From: an uncultured Pseudomonadota bacterium
GTDB lineage: Bacteria; Pseudomonadota; Gammaproteobacteria; Methylococcales; Methylomonadaceae
DNA: 6,473 nt
NCBI GenBank assembly: GCA_903931355.1
Contig: CAIZCB010000412.1
Location: forward strand, 1 to 6,473
Direction: 5' to 3'
The notes beneath the pieces are model-generated. The model was not told the origin of the DNA and made no database searches. It saw only the letters and a list, made by a program, of their open reading frames with translations. Positions 1 to 4,901 of the stretch are shown here, piece by piece. Positions within the stretch are counted from its first letter, which is position 1. Each line of letters opens with the position of its first letter. The translations under genes were made by a program, and so were the position numbers.

Positions 1-196
1 CACCGCCTTTAGCAGCGAACAAACCGAATGGCTGCGCCTGATGAAAGACCACATCGCCAGCAGTTGTAGTATTAGTCGAGATGATTTTGATTATGCCGAA
101 CTGGCGGATAAAGGCGGGTTGCAGAAAGTTTGGTCGGTGTTTGGGGCAGATTTGGATGGTTTGATGGATGAGATGAATCGGGAGTTGGTGGCGTGA
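1..196 (+). CDS. hsdR: Type I restriction enzyme R subunit, C-terminal fragment (5' end outside window)
   Basis: The reading frame is open from base 2 to a TGA at 194-196 and gives the last 64 residues of a protein. The fragment reads TAFSSEQTEWLRLMKDHIAS, then a DDFDYAELADKGGL segment and a KVWSVFGADLDGLMDEMN helix. From family knowledge this is the C-terminal helical domain of EcoEI-like HsdR, which anchors the motor/nuclease subunit to the methyltransferase core; the 'FS.EQ..WL..mkdHIA' and 'GGL...FG' signatures are typical. The helicase and nuclease domains would lie upstream and cannot be judged here. The stop overlaps the GTG start of hsdS (GTGA), so the two are almost certainly cotranscribed and translationally coupled. 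The immediately adjacent hsdS strongly supports the call despite the short length. Confidence 0.85.
   Translation, partial: TAFSSEQTEWLRLMKDHIASSCSISRDDFDYAELADKGGLQKVWSVFGADLDGLMDEMNRELVA
180..184 (+). promoter_or_regulatory. Shine-Dalgarno site for hsdS
   Basis: GGGAG lies 8 nt upstream of the GTG at 193, inside the last codons of hsdR. It supports the non-ATG start at 193, which also places the canonical HsdS opening (LPTGW) at residues 7-11. The site and the 4-nt overlap with the hsdR stop point to coupled translation. Confidence 0.6.
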
Positions 197-1668
197 GTGT
201 CTCTAATGAATTGCCAACAGGTTGGATATATATAAAATTCGATGAAGCCATTGATATTGTTTCAGATCATGGATTTCGTATTAAACAGAAGGAGTATTTG
301 CCATCTGGCCATACACCTGTTGTAGATCAAGGTGAAGGGCTAATTGGTGGGTATACGAATGATAAGAATGCGAGAATCACTGAGCCTCTACCCATAATTG
401 TGTTCGGGGATCACACCAGGCGTTTCAAATTTATAAATTTTCCTTTCGCGGTTGGAGCTGACGGTGTAAAGCTGTTTCATCCCTTAAATATTTATCACCC
501 TCAATTTCTATTTAATCAACTTGGGACAATTGATTTAGAAGATCGAGGATATGGTCGGCACTATCAACATCTTCGTAAAGAACAATTAGTGCTTCCTCCC
601 ATTTCTGAACAAGCCCGTATCGTCGAAAAACTGGAAGAACTCCTCTCCGACCTCGACGCCGGTGTCGCCGAACTGAAAACCGCGCAAAAAAAGCTGGTGC
701 AATATCGGCAATCATTGCTGAAAGCGGCGGTGGAAGGTGCGTTGACCGCCGAATGGCGTAGAACTCACCAACCAGAAGAAACTGGCACACAATTATTAGA
801 CCGTATCCTCGAACAACGCCGCGCCAACTGGGAAGCCAAACAACTGGCTAAATTTCAGCAACAAGGCAAAACGCCGCCCAAAGGCTGGCAAGACAAATAC
901 CCCGAACCGGTTAAGCCGGATACCAGTAATTTGCCGAAATTGCCGGAGGGTTGGGTTTGGGCGAGTTTGGACATGCTTGGCGAAATCGCTTCCGGTGTTG
1001 CCAAAGGGACAAAACGTAATCCAGAGATACCTGTACGAGAAGTGCCGTATCTTCGGGTCGCTAACGTCCAAAGGGGATTTCTTGATCTTTCCGAAATAAA
1101 AACGATTTTGGCTACCGAGCCGGACATTGCGGAGCTAACACTTCAGTCGGGCGACATTTTGTTTAATGAAGGAGGGGATAGAGATAAGCTTGGACGCGGA
1201 TGGATTTGGCGTGGGGAAGTATCAAATTGTATTCACCAAAACCATGTATTTCGTATGAGACCCTTCTTATCTGAGATTGTTCCGGAATGTATTTCGCATC
1301 ATGGAAATACATTCGGCAAAACCTGGTTCCAAAATGCTGGTAAACAAACGACGAACTTGGCTTCGATCAATATGACGATGCTAAGAATATTCCCTGTTCC
1401 GCTTGCTCCGGCAAATGAACAGCAAGAAATATTATCTTTATTGCAACTGCAATTAGAAAATTTAGATCAACAAGAAAAGTCAGTCGCACTTGGTTTGAGA
1501 CAATCCGCCGCCCAACGCAAAAACATCCTTAAAGCCGCGTTCTCAGGCCAACTCGTACCCCAAGACCCTAATGACGAACCAGCCAGCGTGTTGCTGGAGC
1601 GTATCCAAGCTGAACGGCGTATGCTGACTGTTTCGAAAAAGTCGCTGAACGGCAAACGCAAAGGCTAG
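193..1668 (+). CDS. hsdS: Type I restriction-modification specificity subunit S
   Basis: This is the DNA-recognition subunit of a type I system; one HsdS with two HsdM forms the methyltransferase, and HsdR joins for restriction. The 491-residue protein has the usual two-fold plan. Target recognition domain 1 is at about residues 7-133. The first conserved helix begins PPISEQARIVEKLEEL (135-150) and runs to LLKAAVEGALTAEWR (about 189). A linker rich in charged residues and prolines covers about 190-250. Target recognition domain 2 starts PEGWVWASL (251-259) and includes PYLRVANVQ (285-293) and a GDILFNEGGDRDKLGRG segment (320-336). The second conserved helix begins PLAPANEQQEI (403-413) and contains ILKAAFSGQL (445-454). 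The linker and helices resemble the EcoAI/EcoEI (type IB-like) branch, by memory only. Start: GTG with a good ribosome site; no in-frame ATG fits better. The target sequence cannot be predicted. Base composition is mosaic, with AT-rich recognition domains and GC-richer helices, as expected of shuffled recognition cassettes. Confidence 0.95.
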   Translation: MSVSNELPTGWIYIKFDEAIDIVSDHGFRIKQKEYLPSGHTPVVDQGEGLIGGYTNDKNARITEPLPIIVFGDHTRRFKFINFPFAVGADGVKLFHPLNIYHPQFLFNQLGTIDLEDRGYGRHYQHLRKEQLVLPPISEQARIVEKLEELLSDLDAGVAELKTAQKKLVQYRQSLLKAAVEGALTAEWRRTHQPEETGTQLLDRILEQRRANWEAKQLAKFQQQGKTPPKGWQDKYPEPVKPDTSNLPKLPEGWVWASLDMLGEIASGVAKGTKRNPEIPVREVPYLRVANVQRGFLDLSEIKTILATEPDIAELTLQSGDILFNEGGDRDKLGRGWIWRGEVSNCIHQNHVFRMRPFLSEIVPECISHHGNTFGKTWFQNAGKQTTNLASINMTMLRIFPVPLAPANEQQEILSLLQLQLENLDQQEKSVALGLRQSAAQRKNILKAAFSGQLVPQDPNDEPASVLLERIQAERRMLTVSKKSLNGKRKG

Positions 1669-1670
1669 TC

Positions 1671-1751
1671 ATGAAGCTGTTTTTATCACACCAGAAAAAC
1701 GACAAGTTATTTTTTTATTTTAAAAACATAAGCTTACAATCACATGGATAA
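1671..1751 (+). CDS. Possible 26-codon leader ORF (TIR-like first 12 residues)
   Basis: ATG at 1671, two bases after the hsdS stop codon, opens a 26-residue ORF: MKLFLSHQKNDK, then LFFYFKNISLQSHG, stop TAA 1749-1751. It is preceded by AAAGG (1660-1664) at 6-nt spacing, a reasonable ribosome site inside the end of hsdS. Its stop lies 3 nt inside the next gene, whose ATG at 1744 has no ribosome site of its own, so translation of this ORF could deliver ribosomes to that start. The first 12 residues resemble the first strand of bacterial TIR-type domains ('kvFiSHs.kDk'), which raises the alternative that this is the 5' stub of a deleted gene. Both readings are inference, and such a short ORF may also be chance. 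Confidence 0.3.
   Translation: MKLFLSHQKNDKLFFYFKNISLQSHG
1704..1735 (+). repeat. AT-rich imperfect inverted repeat before the AlbA_2/ATPase gene
   Basis: AAG-TTAT-T-TTTTT (1704-1716) can pair with AAAAA-C-ATAA-(G)-CTT (1722-1735). This gives 12 base pairs with one T/C mismatch and one bulged G around a 5-nt loop (1717-1721). The stem is nearly all A/T, so it would be a weak RNA hairpin and is not a standard terminator. As DNA it could be an operator or simply part of an AT-rich promoter region: the 75-nt gap 1669-1743 is about 27% GC by hand count. A -10-like TACAAT (1735-1740) overlaps its right end, but no -35 box sits at a suitable distance. Confidence 0.3.
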
Positions 1752-3201
1752 GCATTGGATCAAACATACGGTCGAGTTATTTAATGCCAGCCGAGACCCC
1801 GTTCCACATGAAATCAATGAGCTAGATTGGAAAGTTGAGTTATCCGGTAACAAAGAGCGCTTGATCGAGCATTTAATCGCGTTTTCCAACCACGCCAATG
1901 GTGGCTGTTTGGTGTATGGGGTGGCGGATCAAGGTGCCAAGCTAGTTGGTATCGATCAAGACCAAGTGCAGACGGTGATCACCCAATTAACCAATTTGGG
2001 CCGTGATGCTATTGAGCCAGCTTTGGTGCTGGATCACGCTGTGATTGAGATTGATAACGTGCCTTTGCTGTTTGTTTACATCTGTGAACAGCGTAATAAG
2101 CCGGTACATCGGCGCGGTAAAACCATTGAAGAGGCATGGATTCGTTCAGGCGGCAGTACCCGTAAGGCGTCACGCACCGATATTGGCTCTTTAATGCTTT
2201 ATAGCCACGCACCTCGCTGGGAAGAGCTTCGAGCCTCTTCGTTGTTGTCAGCCGACGAAGTGCTTGCAAACCTCGATTTGGCCACGATTAGCAAACTATT
2301 GGAACGGCCTTTACCCGACGATAAAGCTGAGTTAATGCGCTGGCTTAAAGATGAACGCATGGTTGAACCGGATAGCAATGGTTATTACATCACCCACTTT
2401 GGCGGCATTGCTGCGGCTCGTGACTTGAAGCTTTTTGATGCCTTGAATCGTAAACCGATTCGCGTCATCAGATACCGTGGTTTGAATAAGGTCGATACGA
2501 TTGACGAGCTTGTAGGCCAAAAGGGCTACGCGGTTGGTTTTGAGGGATTGATTAGTTATCTAAAGCGTGTACTTCCCCACTCGGAGGTAATACAGCAATC
2601 CTTGCGCCAACAAGTGAGCGTGTATCCCGAAATTGCGTTACGTGAGTTGATTGCGAACGCATTGATCCACCAAGATTTCACCATAACCGGCGCTGGGCCG
2701 ACGGTCGAGATTTTTGATGATCGGATTATCTTTACTAACCCAGGTTGTTTGTTACCAAGCAAAAAACTTGATCGCTTAATTGGCACCACACCAGAATCCA
2801 GAAATGAATTGCTGGCCTCAAAATTCCGGCTTTATCGGATTTGTGAAGAACGTGGTACGGGATTTCAAAAGGTCGTAGCGGCTGTAGAACTGTTTGGCTT
2901 GCCTCCAGTTTTATTTTCACCACTGGATAACGGTTTTCAAGTCACTATTTTCGCTCCCCGCAAGTTTGCTGATATGTCTCAGCAAGATCGAATTGAGGCA
3001 TGTTATCAACATGCCGTTTTGCAATATTTTTCCAGCCAAACGCTCACGAATACCAGTTTACGCACGCGCTTCAAGGTTAGCGAGCGCCAACGTAATCAGA
3101 TTACCAATTTGATTGGAGATGCGGTTGAGGCTGGACGTATCAAGCGCAAAGACAGCACGGTAGGCAACAAATTTGCCGAATACATACCCTACTGGGTTTA
3201 A
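1744..3201 (+). CDS. AlbA_2/Schlafen-type DNA-binding domain protein with GHKL ATPase domain (RecG C-terminus-like)
   Basis: The 485-residue protein lies inside the hsd operon. An AlbA_2 domain occupies about residues 22-148: ELDWK (26-30), the hallmark AFSNHANGG (46-54) followed by YGVAD, and a C-terminal WIRSGGSTRKAS (132-143). A linker region with a wing-like segment (THFGGIAAARDLKLF, 217-231) leads to a GHKL (HATPase_c_4) domain at about 296-400: N box ELIANALIHQDF (301-312, Asn305), DDRIIFTNPG (325-334), SRNELLA (352-358) and glycine motif ERGTGFQKV (369-377). The tail (about 413-485) looks like a winged helix. These proteins are often named 'ATP-binding protein' or 'transcriptional regulator'. 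There is no helicase domain, so it is not RecG. It is expected to be a cytoplasmic nucleic-acid binder; whether it regulates the locus, assists restriction or defends by another route is unknown. An in-frame stop at 1729-1731 forces the ATG at 1744, which lacks a Shine-Dalgarno site. hsdM follows after 21 nt. Confidence 0.88.
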   Translation: MDKHWIKHTVELFNASRDPVPHEINELDWKVELSGNKERLIEHLIAFSNHANGGCLVYGVADQGAKLVGIDQDQVQTVITQLTNLGRDAIEPALVLDHAVIEIDNVPLLFVYICEQRNKPVHRRGKTIEEAWIRSGGSTRKASRTDIGSLMLYSHAPRWEELRASSLLSADEVLANLDLATISKLLERPLPDDKAELMRWLKDERMVEPDSNGYYITHFGGIAAARDLKLFDALNRKPIRVIRYRGLNKVDTIDELVGQKGYAVGFEGLISYLKRVLPHSEVIQQSLRQQVSVYPEIALRELIANALIHQDFTITGAGPTVEIFDDRIIFTNPGCLLPSKKLDRLIGTTPESRNELLASKFRLYRICEERGTGFQKVVAAVELFGLPPVLFSPLDNGFQVTIFAPRKFADMSQQDRIEACYQHAVLQYFSSQTLTNTSLRTRFKVSERQRNQITNLIGDAVEAGRIKRKDSTVGNKFAEYIPYWV

Positions 3202-3222
3202 TTCCGAGAATCGAATAACAAT

Positions 3223-4680
3223 ATGAATACATCAAGCCTTGTCCAAAAAGTCTGGAATTTCTGCCACACCCTGCGTGATGACGGCGTCGGTTATGGCGAT
3301 TATCTGGAGCAACTGACTTATTTGCTATTTTTGAAAATGGCCCATGAATACGCGCAAGAGCCGTATAACCGCGATACCCATATTCCAGCAGGTTACGATT
3401 GGGCGACGTTACGCAGCAAAACCGGCGAACCTTTGGAAGCACATTATCTGGCGACTTTACACAAGCTGGGCAATGGGCCAGGAATGTTGGGCGCGATTTT
3501 CTTTAAGGCGCAGAACAAGATTCAAGATCCTGCCAAATTGTCGCGATTGGTGCAGATGATTGATGCAGAAAGTTGGGTAGGAATGGATGCTGACACCAAA
3601 GGCGATTTGTACGAAGGCTTGCTACAAAAGAATGCTGAGGACACCAAAAGCGGCGCGGGGCAGTATTTCACGCCACGCGCCTTGATTCAGGCGATGGTGG
3701 AATGCGTACAACCAGAGCCGATGAAAACCATTGCCGATCCGGCTTGTGGCACGGGCGGCTTTTTTCTGGGCGCGTATCACTGGTTGAATCATTCCGGCTC
3801 TAAATTGGATAAACGTCAAAAAGAGTTTTTGCGCGACCAAACTTTTTACGGCAATGAAATCGTGCCCAATACCCGCCGTATGTGCTTGATGAATCTGTTT
3901 TTGCACAATATCGGCCAGCTAGACGGTGAACCTAGCGTGGATAGAGCTGATGCTTTAATAGCCGATTCCGGTAAGCGTTTTGATTATGTGCTGGCGAATC
4001 CGCCATTTGGCAAGAAAAGCAGCATGACGATCACCAATGAGGAAGGTGAGGAAGACAAAGACGCGCTGACTTACGAGCGCCAAGATTTTTGGGAAACCAC
4101 TTCTAACAAACAGCTGAATTTTTTACAGCATATCGTCACTATTCTTAAACAAGACGGCAAAGCGGCAGTGGTGTTGCCGGATAATGTGTTGTTTGAAGGC
4201 GGGGCGGGTGAAAAAATCCGTCGTAAATTGCTGGAAACCTGTGACGTTCATACTTTATTGCGTCTGCCGACCGGCATTTTTTACGCGCAAGGCGTTAAGG
4301 CCAATGTGCTGTTTTTTGATGCCAAACCCAAAGATGGTCAGGTTCACACTAAAGGTACTTGGATTTACGATTTACGCACCAATAAGCATTTCACCCTAAA
4401 AACCAAAACACTCAAGCTGGACGATTTACGCGATTTCATAACTTGCTATCATCCAGACAATCGCCATCAACGCCAAGAAACCGAGCGTTTTAAGTATTTC
4501 AGCTACGATGAGCTAATCGCTCGCGACAAAGCCAGCTTGGATATTTTTTGGCTCAAAGACGATAGCTTGGATAATCTCGACGATTTGCCACCACCGGATG
4601 TTTTGCAGCAGGAAATTATCGAGCATTTAGAAGCAGCATTGGCAGCGTTTAGAGACGTCGCAGTTGGCTTGCAGCGGTAA
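3223..4680 (+). CDS. hsdM: Type I restriction-modification DNA methyltransferase subunit M (N6-adenine)
   Basis: This subunit transfers a methyl group from S-adenosylmethionine to adenine N6 in the target chosen by HsdS. The 485-residue protein starts at the canonical MNTSSLVQKVWNFCHTLRDD, so the ATG at 3223 is secure even though its ribosome site (GAGAA, 3206-3210) is weak and distant. Domains in order: the HsdM N-terminal helical region (about 5-125, with YGDYLEQLTYLLFLKMA at 24-40); the motif X region GQYFTPRALI (146-155); AdoMet-binding motif I DPACGTGGF (172-180); catalytic motif IV NPPF (259-262); then LPDNVLFEGG (318-327). The C-terminal helical part contacts HsdS. The length matches the EcoAI/EcoEI type more closely than the longer EcoKI M subunit. 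Every motif needed for activity is present. Unusually, hsdM is the last gene of the visible operon and is separated from hsdS by the AlbA_2/ATPase gene. The 3' end is antisense to the toxin-like remnant on the other strand. Confidence 0.97.
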   Translation: MNTSSLVQKVWNFCHTLRDDGVGYGDYLEQLTYLLFLKMAHEYAQEPYNRDTHIPAGYDWATLRSKTGEPLEAHYLATLHKLGNGPGMLGAIFFKAQNKIQDPAKLSRLVQMIDAESWVGMDADTKGDLYEGLLQKNAEDTKSGAGQYFTPRALIQAMVECVQPEPMKTIADPACGTGGFFLGAYHWLNHSGSKLDKRQKEFLRDQTFYGNEIVPNTRRMCLMNLFLHNIGQLDGEPSVDRADALIADSGKRFDYVLANPPFGKKSSMTITNEEGEEDKDALTYERQDFWETTSNKQLNFLQHIVTILKQDGKAAVVLPDNVLFEGGAGEKIRRKLLETCDVHTLLRLPTGIFYAQGVKANVLFFDAKPKDGQVHTKGTWIYDLRTNKHFTLKTKTLKLDDLRDFITCYHPDNRHQRQETERFKYFSYDELIARDKASLDIFWLKDDSLDNLDDLPPPDVLQQEIIEHLEAALAAFRDVAVGLQR

Positions 4681-4737
4681 CTTTGATGGCAAGGCTCGAT
4701 GCAATCCGGTGAAGCGAATTTTATAGCTAGAGCTCAT
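4627..4737 (-). pseudogene. ParE/RelE-like toxin, 5' stub only
   Basis: On the minus strand an ATG (4737-4735) overlaps the stop of the ParD-like remnant as ATGA, the usual join in parDE operons. The ORF gives MSSSYKIRFTGLHRAL and ends after 36 residues at TAA (4629-4627). The first about ten residues (YKIRFT) fit the first strand of ParE/RelE toxins ('Y.irFT..A..DL'). After roughly base 4705 the resemblance is lost, and from 4680 the frame only reads the antisense of hsdM, giving a cysteine-rich nonsense tail. A full toxin needs about 90-100 residues, so this cannot be functional. The match is short and comes from memory; its weight rests on the ATGA overlap with an antitoxin-like ORF. Confidence 0.45.
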
Positions 4738-4901
4738 ACACTATGTTCTTTATGCATTGCAGCCAAAAAACCATCTTCATCGAAATCAGCCAAAATGGGG
4801 CTATCTTCACTCGACTGCAGCTTATTGCGTAACAAATCTAGCTTAAGCTCTGCATCGACTTGTTGTCCCAATTGCGATTTATCAAACGCTAAACTAATCA
4901 A
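4734..4901 (-). pseudogene. ParD-like antitoxin, C-terminal half (N-terminal DNA-binding part missing)
   Basis: A minus-strand frame, closed upstream by a TGA three codons before, reads 55 residues from a TTG that overlaps the polA stop (TTGA) to TGA 4736-4734. Residues 18-31 (ELKLDLLRNKLQSS) and 39-53 (DFDEDGFLAAMHKEH) fit the toxin-binding tail of ParD antitoxins, roughly 'E.KL..LR..L..GE.S....FD.D.FLA...EH'. The ribbon-helix-helix portion (normally about 40-50 N-terminal residues) is not present; residues 1-15 match nothing I recognise. A GAGG lies 4 nt before the TTG, so a short coupled product is possible and it may not be entirely dead. No cognate toxin survives beyond the first codons. 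The alternative is an unrelated small hypothetical protein following polA. Confidence 0.5.

Noticed and set aside
512..1127. Minus-strand ORFs of about 90 codons under hsdS
   Set aside because: They lie opposite clear HsdS coding sequence and their low-complexity, arginine-rich products match nothing known.
1712..1740. Promoter with -10 TACAAT (1735-1740)
   Set aside because: The -10-like box is attractive, but the position 17 nt upstream offers only a T-run. The implied transcript would begin almost at the start codon, so it is too weak to list as a promoter.
1744..3201. Naming the passenger gene recG
   Set aside because: Only the C-terminal ATPase-like region recalls proteins misannotated as RecG; helicase motifs are absent.
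3140..3442. Minus-strand 100-codon ORF across the passenger gene/hsdM junction
   Set aside because: It is antisense to two well supported genes, has an unusually high number of cysteine and arginine residues, and shows no domain.
4659..4706. Possible hairpin TTGCAGCG...CGATGCAA after hsdM
   Set aside because: The stem is only about seven pairs with a mismatch and a loop of about 20 nt, and no T run follows. It is not a credible terminator.
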